Below are positions 1-10,181 of a stretch of 64,000 nucleotides of DNA, in pieces; within the stretch, counting starts at the first letter, position 1, and every line of letters begins with the position of its first letter. This DNA comes from Daphnia pulex (lineage: Eukaryota; Arthropoda; Branchiopoda; Diplostraca; Daphniidae). Made by a program: the position numbers and the translations under genes. The notes beneath the pieces are model-generated. The model worked only from the letters and a program-made list of their open reading frames with translations, had not been told where the DNA came from and ran no database searches. Location: the NCBI RefSeq assembly GCF_021134715.1, contig NC_060022.1, positions 6,267,001 to 6,331,000 on the forward strand. The letters are read 5' to 3'.

Positions 1-1785
1 TTCTCAACTAAGGGAATACGGATAATCCAGATGTTGTACGTAAGATCATCATCCGACTATAAGTAAAGGCTAAAGCATAGGTTTTTTTTATTCAGAAATT
101 TGATTACACTTTGTTAAAAAAAAATCGATTTCCTGCAATGATATACTAGAGTACACAAAATACTAAATGAAAACGGTGGGTACAGGTTTCGCGGACGTTG
201 AACTGATCGTTAGCAAATGAAAAGATAATTCTGAAATCTACCGTGTTCTGCGTTCTACCAACTTGATTTCGAATAATCTTCACTCATTTTTATAAAAGCG
301 CACGCAATTTTTAATTGGCTTGGTTAACTCACAAATGGTGAGCACAATAAACGTAAACCCCAAGTTCAACCGGTTCAATTAAGCAGATTAAATTAGATCG
401 CTTTAAAAACAAAAAGAGAATCGTTCCTCGAGGACTTCTGGTGATGCAAGAATACAAGTTAGACAACTTTCTAAATAAGTTCCCAAACCCAGTCGCCAAC
501 AACAACAGGAGAACGTTTACATAATACCCCGAGAATAAACGATTACTAGCAAACATTACTGCATCCTACAAGCGCTACATCTTCCTGTTAAAAAGCTAAG
601 TAGGAGTAGGAGAGATTGCTGCTCATTGAAGAAAAGCAAAGAGACAGCGATGGAATACGCAACCACTGGAAAAATAAATGTTTTGACAAAGGGAGGAAGT
701 GCGAAATAGAAAGCGATGAACGTCGAGAAAACCTAACCTGCAAATCCAGTAGTCTCGTCCCCGTCTCGAAGGAGAACCGAAGAGGTGCCACAGGACGTGC
801 TCAGTTGTTGATGGTTTGGATACCCCTGAACGCACGGGAATCAGTCGACCTAAGCTGTGACGACATCCAACGTGACAACGTTACATATGAAATAAAACTA
901 AGATCAAACACCAATCATAGAAAAAATTTGAAGTTTGACACGAGTACCTGTGCAATTACTGATGACAAAAGATGAAGGTGGTGCACAGTTACAAATTTGT
1001 ATCTGGTCTAGGAAACTGGTAAAATTGATCCGTCGGATGCTGTTACAGCTAGTCGATCACATTCTTCACTCCATTGGTCCATCAGCCTGTTATAAATGAT
1101 CATCACGAGGTTTGTTATTTAGTTGGATTCACTTTTTCAATGGTCACCTGAATTGAGACCTTTCATCAGCTCTACTGATCACAAAGTACATCAAGAAAAT
1201 TCGCTAAAATTTTGATCAATAGACTCCCTTGAAAGTAGGTGACTTATTTCCAATGCAAAGCTGAGTGGAGCTACTGATTCGACATCGAAGGAAACTGAGC
1301 ACTTATTTTTACTTCCATTTTTGTTTAAGAGGAGGGCTTCTTACACCTTGTATCTGTAGTCTTTACTCGCCAAGTAGATGAGTTGGCGGGCCTGGGATTA
1401 ACTCTTGTGGCAGTGCTTGTCGTTAAAGAATACAGACCGACGTGACCGAGGATTCCTCGATGACAAGAAACCGCAGGGCCACGGTTTCCTTATCCAAACG
1501 GCAGCTCTGAAATAAAATAGTGGACAAACTTGATTGAAATTAATTACTTCATCGTGCAAATGCAATTAAATTTACATTTTAATTGCGTTTTCTTGATGGA
1601 CGGTAAAGTAGATTTTAGGTAGCATTTGACGAGAAGTTTGGTGAATTCATCAACAGCTTTTTTCCAGGGTCAGGTTAAGGTTTCAGTTCCAATTCCAGAT
1701 GTTCATGGTTCAGGTGTTAAAATGGCAAGATGATATTCATCACTCATTTTCCATTCCAGCCAGTTCAGTGTGGAGTCGTTGGTCT

Positions 1786-2320
1786 TTATTCAACTCGAAA
1801 TTCTCTTCGCTGAGGATGACAATATTTTATGTCAGCTTTAGGCAAGGGGAAGATGATGCCACCACACAAATGAAAACTCCAGTCACAAAGTGTTGTGTCT
1901 AATTGCCCTAAGGCAATTAAGACTAGAAAAATGTCTGCGTAAGCCTGTCTGGCTTCAGTTCCCTGAAGCTCAATTTCAAGTTCCACGTTGATTTGTCCTT
2001 TGGTGTCATTTAGGGTTGACTTGGCTGCTGCTTCAACACAAATAATTATATCTTCCTTGGCCATTTTTTCCAGAACTGTGTTCAGTCAGACACCATCTGC
2101 TGTGGGGACAACTTGACATAATCTCGCTTGGTATAAACTGCTGCCATTGATTTGACTTCCATTAGAGTTGAACCCATTTGCAGAAATTTTTGAGCTGCAA
2201 AAAGATATAATAGAGTTCCAATCAGGATGAATTTGTTCAGGGGAAGGACTAACTTGCCTTGGTAACTTTTTCCCATTTATCTCTGGACTTGGAAGATGTT
2301 TCCTTCAATGCTTTCCAGTG
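1786..2320 (-). pseudogene. Degraded coding segment in repeat copy 1
   Basis: This is the minus-strand counterpart of the better preserved segment in copy 2 (9062-9637). Here a 7-base insertion near 1823-1829 shifts the frame after the PLPKAD stretch. An extra C near 2174 shifts the segment upstream of the internal Met. The readable part (Met near 2062) encodes an acidic stretch with IIICVEAAAK, INVELEIELQG and a Cys-containing tail. I do not recognise the family. Two frame breaks plus a shared internal stop argue for a dead gene fragment carried by the repeat. Confidence 0.5.
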
Positions 2321-2732
2321 AACAAATAAACATACCCTGAATCAAAAATTCAAAAAACATGAAAATTAATATAATCAATCGTGTTTGGTTTGGGTTCTTG
2401 TGATATGCAGTCTTATATCTTCCCCTGATTTCCACTTCTGATCGACGCCGCTGAAGACAGCCAATGTTCAGAGAGCAAACTGTGAAAGTGATGATTGGTT
2501 AAATGTAATTTTGTACCTTATATACTGACTGAAGTCTAAATAATCTGGAAATAAATGAATCGGAGTAGAATTAGGAAAAGATTCTAAACAAAAAAAACAA
2601 ACAAATATGCTACACATTATGCAATCATGCATGTGCATTTAATTAGTTATTTGTCTGCTTATTATAAAGCAGACACGTTTTGATAACGCTACCTGGCGGA
2701 CAACTTTACCACCCTCAAAACAATTTTCTTAA

Positions 2733-2990
2733 TCGCGCCGTTTTGAATTTTCATACAAGCTTATTGTAGACCTTAAGTCCAGTGGCAGTATAATTCAAGT
2801 AACTAGGAAACAAGCCTTAAACTGTAAAATCGTTGTAGATTTAGTAGGTATTTAATGAAACCATCAATTATTAAACCAGTCATAAAAAAAGGAAAGTGAG
2901 CGAGGCCTTAACCAACCCCCGGAATTTATGCAATTCGATGCAATTTATTACGCGACCTACATAAGCGTAATGGATTTTTTTTGGCGCGTG
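2733..2990. repeat. Diverged direct repeat, unit A
   Basis: This segment resembles 4988-5262, in the same orientation, over about 260 bases. Shared blocks include ccgttttgaatttt or its variant, gtagatttagta, and cttaa(c/t)caacccccggaatttat followed by attcgatgcaatttatt. The two are clearly related but diverged, roughly three quarters identical by eye. The same segment recurs at 19618-19875 inside repeat copy 3. Confidence 0.75.
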
Positions 2991-4589
2991 AATGACGCTT
3001 AAGAGAATCAATATCAGTAGGATATTTCATTTATTTCTGTTGTGAAATTTCGCTAATGGGGGCACGTAAATCAAATCAAATTGGAAGGACATACATACAA
3101 ACGAAATGCCCGACAGGAAATAAATCCGCCGTCCCCTTAGTAGATAAATCGATTTGAACAATGGCAATCAGATCCAAATCAATAAAAGATCCTAATAAAA
3201 TTATACCCGACGGTGACGACTCCAGGTCGAAAAAGTGGAACTGAATTCGGATGCCTTCTCACTTGCGGCCGTATAAAAACGTAGGTAGCAATGCGTTCCG
3301 ACCGAGTAGAAAACCCAGTTAGTTTGGCCACGTGAAATTGTCGTAGGGCAGCTTTGTGCAGCAACGAATTTTGTAGAGGCAAGTTTGTTGCTGCTTTTCT
3401 GCCTGCGGACAACGGCCGTCGGCCGTCCGGTAACGAGAGTGACCCGAGGGTATTCATTTTCTTCTTTATCCAGGTGGAAGTCATCTTTTCCCGCATGGCT
3501 ATTGCGCAATTCCGGCGCTGGCGTCTGCAATACAACAAGAAATAGAAGATTCGATTCGACCAAAGGCAATTCTATTAGACATTAAAATTGACGCACATAT
3601 CTCGTTACCTCTTTCTTGCAAGGTTAACATCCTACCATAGCCGGATGGCTGTAGTTATTTTCTTCGTTCCGAATAAACTGTGAAAATCTAAAAAGGAAAA
3701 AAAGTTATTCGTTCCAGTATTAGAACAACTGGAATTTTTTGAGGGAAGATGTGAATAAGAAAACTTAGAATAACATAGAAAATTTTAAGTAAAAGTCTTG
3801 AGGGAATCATTCAATTAATGAAAAAAAAAATACTATGGAGATACTTCAAAAACTTGATTGGGGATGGTGTGGAGGGAATTTTCCTGACAACAAAAAGGAA
3901 AGAAATGTAGAAACTAAATCAACAACATTTAAATCATTGAAATCAATTGATTCACCAATTTTGTAAAAATTCAAATAAAAAAGATCTTGCTGGAAGCAAG
4001 ACACGAGGACATAACGGACATAATCAATCCCACCAACATGAAAAGGGAAATCCCAACCAATTTTCATATGAAATCAAATCGCATTTACATAGATTAAACG
4101 TTAAATTAAGTACTGGTGGCTTCAACTATGGTGGCATCAGAATAAATAATAAAAACAAAAAAACTCGGCGTCTCGTATTGTCATTTTGTATGTATGCTCA
4201 CACGGCCTCTACTAGGCATCACGGGTCGGCCGATAGACCCGGTGGTGGAAGATGACTTGATACCATCAACGTGATGTTACTTGCCACATTTTTTGACAGT
4301 CTAACTATGCGCGGTACACGTAAGGAAATCTCAACCCAACCCCAAGAGACTCTTTTACGTGCAACAATCCCTTAACCCCTGCTAGGGACCCATAGTTTAA
4401 ACTGCCCCAAGTATGCCCGTACGCAACAGTCTGCAAGCAGTACCGGCGATGGTCTGCCTTGGTTGTGGCAATTTGTTGAAACAGTTGATGCTACATAATC
4501 GCTTCCCACATTGTATGAACATAGCCTAATTTTACATGTGACGCCACAGTGGCGCCAGAGCGGGTTGGCGGATGTATGAATAACCAACA

Positions 4590-4680
4590 ATGCTCACTAG
4601 GGGGTTCGAACCCTAGTCCCTAGTCTCTGGATGCACCTATTTCTAAGTGACGACTTATCCACTTCACCCACTTTCCCCTA
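4590..4680 (-). repeat. tRNA-derived SINE-like element in repeat copy 1
   Basis: On the minus strand, TGGGTGAAGTGG (4660-4671) fits an RNA polymerase III A box. GGGTTCGAACCC around 4601-4612 fits a B box. They are about 50 bases apart, as in tRNA genes. The acceptor stem and anticodon arm of a working tRNA are not evident. A related sequence at 57975-58065 shares GGATAAGTCGTC and a B-box-like GAGTTCGA, which suggests a dispersed SINE family rather than a tRNA gene. Confidence 0.55.
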
Positions 4681-4776
4681 ATAATAATTGAAAAAGGAAA
4701 TGTTTTTAAATTTCAGTGGATGATCACCAGACATGGAATCTGATGTAGCGAACTAGCGATGATTAAAAGATACTGG

Positions 4777-5755
4777 TAAAATTTTAGCACACGTCGTAAA
4801 AAATGGCCATGATTATTGATTATTGATTATGATGCAGCTTCGTCTGCGATTTTCTTAGAACCAGCAACCATTTAAAAAAGAATCACATTTAAAACATGTA
4901 GTAGAGCAAGAAGGTTTTTGGGGGAAACTTATTGTGTATCAAGAAGCGTTTCCGGGTTTGCACCCTAAAACAGTTTGATTTTTTTTTTTAAATCGTGCTG
5001 TTTTGAATTTTGATGTAGCCTATTAATTGCAGACCTTTTTAAGCCATTTCATTAGCAGTAATTCAAATTTACCCGAAACAAATCTAAACTATAGAGTCGA
5101 GGTAGATTTAGTAATTATTTCGTAAACCCATCATTTTGAATTAGTAAAGCAGTCAACTAAAAAAAAAGTAGGAGAGCGAGCGAGACCTTAATCAACCCCC
5201 GGAATTTATACTATTCGATGCAATTTATTGCGTGGCATGCATAAGCGTCATGGAATTTTTCTGTCTAAATAAGAACCTAAAACCCGGACAAAATTGTACG
5301 GTGTGTTCTTATAGCGATTTATCTTTGAAAGCGCTACAGAACCGAATTGCACAGCATAGCCTAAATAACTACGACGACAAATAAATTTAATCCGTTAGGT
5401 GGCGCTCATCAGAATTGATAATGACTTTTCAAAAGATGATAAATATCCAACAGACACAAAGTTAAAAGTGAAATGAATTAACTTAGGAAAAACGAAGTCA
5501 ACGTGATTTTAATGGATGATTGTTGGTAATAATGTGGCCATTACGATAACGCCAATCAATAAAGTTTGGAGCAGTTCAAAGTAAATAAAAATGTACAAAA
5601 ACAGTCGCAACTGGCATTTGCTGACCGCCGTCACCCACCCGAACCCTTGATAAAGGCCAGCGCTTCAGTGATCATGTTCAGTTTCGATTAATGCTCAGAA
5701 AATTTAACCAGTTGAGTCAGAATTTGCAATCCTAGAGATTCAAAACTCTTTTAAT
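4777..5755. other. Intergenic, with diverged repeat unit B and a CTCF-like site
   Basis: This stretch lies between the end of repeat copy 1 and the start of the tandem-HEPN gene. It contains the diverged copy (4988-5262) of the segment at 2733-2990, so part of the long repeat's right half has an older relative immediately outside it. TTAGGTGGCGCT at 5395-5406 matches the core of insect CTCF motifs. No convincing coding frame is present, and no clear TATA box was identified upstream of 5756. Confidence 0.6.
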
Positions 5756-6934
5756 ATGGCTACAGAAGCTCAACTGAGAAAAAGGAGGGAAAATAAAGCC
5801 CGAAGAAGGAATCTCCAGCGTTTGCAAAAATTAGCTAACAACCGATTGAGTCACCAGGAAGAACAACAGGCGATTTACATGTCCAAGCATTTGCACAGAT
5901 GTTTGATATTACTGAGGGGTTCAATCAAAGAGTTTCTCACTTCATGGGGATTGGCACCACGCGAAGACGAAGACACGTCCACAATGCTCAAAACTTTGAT
6001 TGAATACAACAAAAGAATTCCAACCTTTATTTCGTTGACTTCAAATCGAATTGACATAGACACAAAAACTCTTCTGACGGCTGTTTATGCGCGCAACAAA
6101 ATTTGCCACGGCAATTTACCGGCTATCTTGAGGGAGTTTCGATCCTTCTTGCTCGCTTGGATTGAAGTGGCTATCATGATAGGGGCCCACTCACTGGCCA
6201 CCAGATTCCGCCAGACTTTAAATCTTTTAAACAACCCGTCGCAGTCCGGCAAGAAGGCCTTCACCGTGCCTCCATACATCATCTTTCAGAGTCTGGCCTC
6301 TGAGCTAACACGGAAATGGACCAAGACCAAGGAAGCGGCAGCAATAAGCCTCAACCATCACCTATTTGATATCGTCGTCGAGGAATTAGAGCCATCCCTA
6401 AACAAATTTATAAAGGAGAATCGCCTCCGAGACGACTGGACATCAAATATGGACGCTTATTCCGACACAAATTTACTTCTAGACAACTACTGCCCAGAAA
6501 ATTTCATGGTGCCCCACGGAACCAACGACCAAGAGGAATTGAGAGACCGACTGGAAAAAGCAATGAATGGTAGGCACGCCATTAGTCACGACCAGAACAA
6601 AAATATTATCAACAACTGGCCCACCTATCTAACTGACTTTGCGTTTTTGCTTACAGCGATCGATTGCACCCCCGCTGCCGCCCGTGTGCAGGCGAAGCTT
6701 GACCTATTACTCATTGAAAGAACAAAGGCATACCAGACACCTTTGCCTGCCTCTCAGTTCGTTTTCCGCCACCGCTTACCTTTCGTTGCGAAAACACCGA
6801 CGACAGGTAAGCCGCCGCAAGGAGGTAAGTGGATACGGCACAATTCCCTGTGGCTCAAAAGATCTCCGCCTTCCGCCATTGGAGCAGCGTGCAGAAAGGC
6901 ACTGAAAAGAATGAGTAAGCAGGTCATCAGCTAA
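5756..6934 (+). CDS. Intronless protein with two tandem HEPN-like domains
   Basis: A single open frame of 392 codons has no sign of splicing. The N terminus (residues 1-40) is very basic and probably binds nucleic acid or is disordered. Two all-helical segments follow, about residues 43-160 and 195-320, and each contains the R-x4-H signature of HEPN domains: RNKICH (R113/H118) and RHAISH (R273/H278). The C terminus (330-392) is Pro- and basic-rich. HEPN is an established superfamily of mostly RNA-cleaving or RNA-binding helical domains whose Arg and His sit at a dimer active site. Two in one chain could pair within the molecule. Overall resemblance to Swt1-type HEPN segments is my inference, and no other catalytic domain is visible. 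The gene lies between two copies of the long repeat, so it may be lineage-specific, and being intronless it may be retro-derived. The Met at 5756 is the first in frame. An AATAAA-like run occurs near 7028. Confidence 0.7.
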   Translation: MATEAQLRKRRENKARRRNLQRLQKLANNRLSHQEEQQAIYMSKHLHRCLILLRGSIKEFLTSWGLAPREDEDTSTMLKTLIEYNKRIPTFISLTSNRIDIDTKTLLTAVYARNKICHGNLPAILREFRSFLLAWIEVAIMIGAHSLATRFRQTLNLLNNPSQSGKKAFTVPPYIIFQSLASELTRKWTKTKEAAAISLNHHLFDIVVEELEPSLNKFIKENRLRDDWTSNMDAYSDTNLLLDNYCPENFMVPHGTNDQEELRDRLEKAMNGRHAISHDQNKNIINNWPTYLTDFAFLLTAIDCTPAAARVQAKLDLLLIERTKAYQTPLPASQFVFRHRLPFVAKTPTTGKPPQGGKWIRHNSLWLKRSPPSAIGAACRKALKRMSKQVIS

Positions 6935-7137
6935 TTGCTTATTTTGACGTTTGTAGTCTACTTCCGTTCAATATCTTGTCTTTAAAATTTCAATGTTCAT
7001 TTTATAAAAACAAACAACAACAACAAAAAATAAAAAAAAACTTCGAAAACAACGAGAATTATGTTTCTTTCAAAAGAGGATGTTACCCGTTTAATAACTA
7101 ATCAAAAGGGTGCTGGTAAAAAATCCAACCAAATCCA

Positions 7138-9694
7138 TCAAACCACTTCAATCATATAACATCCCAAACTATACATTCGGCATTGGAAATGTTTCCTTTT
7201 GAAAAATAGTGCCAATGCGCCCTACGTTGCAGTTGATTGATTGTGGAGTTCATCGTTTGGATTCTGTCCCGATTCCGTCACCGAGTCAAAAGGGATCCAA
7301 CTAAGCTGGAGGGCGAATCTATTTCTCAACTAAGGGAATACGGATAATCCAGATGTTGTACGTAAGATCATCATCCGACTATAAGTAAAGGCTAAAGCAT
7401 AGGTTTTTTTTATTCAGAAATTTGATTACACTTTGTTAAAAAAAAATCGATTTCCTGTAATGATATACTAGAGTACACAAAATACTAAATGAAAACGGTG
7501 GGTACAGGTTTCGCGGACGTTGAACTGATCGTTAGCAAATGAAAAGATAATTCTGAAATCTACCGTGTTCTGCGTTCTACCAACTTGATTTCGAATAATC
7601 TTCACTCATTTTTATAAAAGCGCACGCAATTTTTAATTGGCTTGGTTAACTCACAAATGGTGAGCACAATAAACGTAAACCCCAAGTTCAACCGGTTCAA
7701 TTAAGCAGATTAAATTAGATCGCTTTAAAAACAAAAAGAGAATCGTTCCTCGAGGACTTCTGGTGATGCAAGAATACAAGTTAGACAACTTTCTAAATAA
7801 GTTCCCAAACCCAGTCGCCAACAACAACAGGAGAACGTTTACATAATACCCCGAGAATAAACGATTACTAGCAAACATTACTGCATCCTACAAGCGCTAC
7901 ATCTTCCTGTTAAAAAGCTAAGTAGGAGTAGGAGAGATTGCTGCTCATTGAAGAAAAGCAAAGAGACAGCGATGGAATACGCAACCACTAGAAAAATAAA
8001 TGTTTTGACAAAGGGAGGAAGTGCGAAATAGAAAGCGATGAACGTCGAGAAAACCTAACCTGCAAATCCAGTAGTCTCGTCCCCGTCTCGAAGGAGAACC
8101 GAAGAGGTGCCACAGGACGTGCTCAGTTGTTGATGGTTTGGATACCCCTGAACGCACGGGAATCAGTCGACCTAAGCTGTGACGACATCCAACGTGACAA
8201 CGTTACATATGAAATAAAACTAAGATCAAACACCAATCATAGAAAAAATTTGAAGTTTGACACGAGTACCTGTGCAATTACTGATGACAAAAGATGAAGG
8301 TGGTGCACAGTTACAAATTTGTATCTGGTCTAGGAAACTGGTAAAATTGATCCGTCGGATGCTGTTACAGCTAGTCGATCACATTCTTCACTCCATTGGT
8401 CCATCAGCCTGTTATAAATGATCATCACGAGGTTTGTTATTTAGTTGGATTCACTTTTTCAATGGTCACCTGAATTGAGACCTTTCATCAGCTCTACTGA
8501 TCACAAAGTACATCAAGAAAATTCGCTAAAATTTTGATCAATAGACTCCCTTGAAAGTAGGTGACTTATTTCCAATGCAAAGCTGAGTGGAGCTACTGAT
8601 TCGACATCGAAGGAAACTGAGCACTTATTTTTACTTCCATTTTTGTTTAAGAGGAGGGCTTCTTACACCTTGTATCTGTAGTCTTTACTCGCCAAGTAGA
8701 TGAGTTGGCGGGCCTGGGATTAACTCTTGTGGCAGTGCTTGTCGTTAAAGAATACAGACCGACGTGACCGAGGATTCCTCGATGACAAGAAACCGCAGGG
8801 CCACGGTTTCCTTATCCAAACGGCAGCTCTGAAATAAAATAGTGGACAAACTTGATTGAAATCAATTACTTCATCGTGCAAATGCAATTAAATTTATATT
8901 TTAATTGCGTTTTCTTGATGGACGGTAAAGTAGATTTTAGGTAGCATTTGACGAGAAGTTTGGTGAATTCATCAACAGCTTTTTTCCAGGGTCAGGTTAA
9001 GGTTTCAGTTCCAATTCTAGATGTTCATGGTTCAGGTGTTAAAATGGCAAGATGATATTCATCACTCATTTTCCATTCCAGCCAGTTCAGTGTGGAGTCG
9101 TTGGTCTTTATTCAACTCGAAATTCTCTTCGCTGAGGATGACAATGTCAGCTTTAGGCAAGGGGAAGATGATGCCACCACACAAATGAAAACTCCAGTCA
9201 CAAAGTGTTGTGTCTAATTGCCCTAAGGCAATTAAGACTAGAAAAATGTCTGCGTAAGCCTGTCTGGCTTCAGTTCCCTGAAGCTCAATTTCAAGTTCCA
9301 CGTTGATTTGTCCTTTGGTGTCATTTAGGGTTGACTTGGCTGCTGCTTCAACACAAATAATTATATCTTCCTTGGCCATTTTTTCCAGAACTGTGTTCAG
9401 TCAGACACCATCTGCTGTGGGGACAACTTGACATAATCTCGCTTGGTATAAACTGCTGCCATTGATTTGACTTCCATTAGAGTTGAACCATTTGCAGAAA
9501 TTTTTGAGCTGCAAAAAGATATAATAGAGTTCCAATCAGGATGAATTTGTTCAGGGGAAGGACTAACTTGCCTTGGTAACTTTTTCCCATTTATCTCTGG
9601 ACTTGGAAGATGTTTCCTTCAATGCTTTCCAGTGAACAAATAAACATACCCTGAATCAAAAATTCAAAAAACATGAAAATTATTATAATCAATC
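7138..9694. repeat. Long repeat, copy 2 (right half absent)
   Basis: This copy matches 16701-19266 and, from 7322 on, 1-2380, at about 99% by eye. The left boundary is clear because the sequence before 7137 differs from that before 16700. On the right, similarity ends after aatcaatc at about 9694, so the remaining 2.4 kb seen in copies 1 and 3 is missing. Copy 2 differs from the other two by a few substitutions, a 7-base absence near 9145 and a 1-base absence near 9489. The last two keep a minus-strand coding frame in register. Copies 1 and 3 are closer to each other than to copy 2. Confidence 0.9.
9062..9637 (-). pseudogene. Best preserved copy of the repeat-borne coding segment
   Basis: On the minus strand, a short exon-like stretch reads VHWKALKETSSKSRDKWEKV and so on. 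It is followed by a possible GC-AG intron (donor gcaagt, acceptor tttgcag), then a frame that runs to 9062 with one in-frame TGA at 9401-9403. After the TGA, a Met at 9377-9379 opens a clean 105-codon frame containing IIICVEAAAK, an acidic INVELEIELQG run and a Cys-rich middle (LCDWSFHLCGG). I do not recognise the family. Only copy 2 has this frame uninterrupted to the end. It is either a short real protein starting at the Met or the relic of a longer gene captured in the repeat. Confidence 0.4.
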
Positions 9695-10181
9695 AAAAGA
9701 AAAAGTTCAATAGAATAAATTCAAGTTAAACATTACCATTATTTCAATCAGGTGGGATCTACAGCAAATGAGTTAATGTCCATCTTTCCCTCTTGAAAAT
9801 CCATGCTTCAATGCCTTGTCAAAAGGACTTGTAAAAAAGAAGCCCCTCAAGTCCAGCCAATACTGACCAAGAGCCGGACGCTCCCTAAACACAAAAATGA
9901 AAAAAAAAACATCAGGAAAATTATTTCAGATAATTGCATAATTCTTTTTACTTCTATTCAAATAAAACATAGCTTCTCCATCAAATATATTTTTTAATTA
10001 AAAATTTAATAAAAATTGCTAAAAATTTAATGTGTTCCGGGTACTTTCCGGAATTCCGGCCTTCCGGGAAGAACACATTTGCGGGAACTCCCGCAAATTG
10101 GATTCTGCGTTTTAGCAGAAATTCATTTGTAGTCTGCTACAATGTTTTTGAACAATCACAACAATGGAATAGATTGTCAAA
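9695..10181. other. Region upstream of the THAP gene, with nested palindromes
   Basis: AT-rich sequence is followed by a striking GC-rich patch. CCGGAATTCCGG at 10048-10059 is a perfect 12-base palindrome. It sits inside an outer inverted pair tgtgttc (10031-10037) and gaacaca (10071-10077). A second perfect inverted repeat, atttgcggga/tcccgcaaat, occupies 10077-10086 and 10089-10098. The patch ends 84 bases before the THAP start codon and is a likely promoter or regulatory element, with two ETS-like CCGGAA cores. Confidence 0.55.

Larger units (their letters stand above)
1..4776. repeat. Long repeat, copy 1 (left end outside window)
   Basis: This stretch is almost base-for-base the same as 16886-21661 (constant offset 16885), and its first 2.38 kb also match 7322-9694. 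Similarity to copy 3 stops abruptly after a tactgg at 4776. It holds a degraded minus-strand coding segment (about 1786-2320), a diverged internal repeat (2733-2990) and a tRNA-derived SINE-like element (4590-4680). I see no terminal inverted repeats, no LTRs and no reverse transcriptase or transposase frame. One difference from the other copies is a tgg at 667-669 where copies 2 and 3 have the stop tag, which leaves a 119-codon + frame open here only. Confidence 0.9.

Noticed and set aside
329..556. 75-codon minus frame repeated in all three copies (also 7651 and 17214)
   Set aside because: It is identical in all copies only because the DNA is copied. It is low complexity and Leu-rich at the start, with no family resemblance or splice context.
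4590..4680. A functional tRNA gene on the minus strand
   Set aside because: A and B boxes are present, but I could not draw a closed acceptor stem and anticodon arm, and the same core occurs in diverged form elsewhere, so a SINE fits better.
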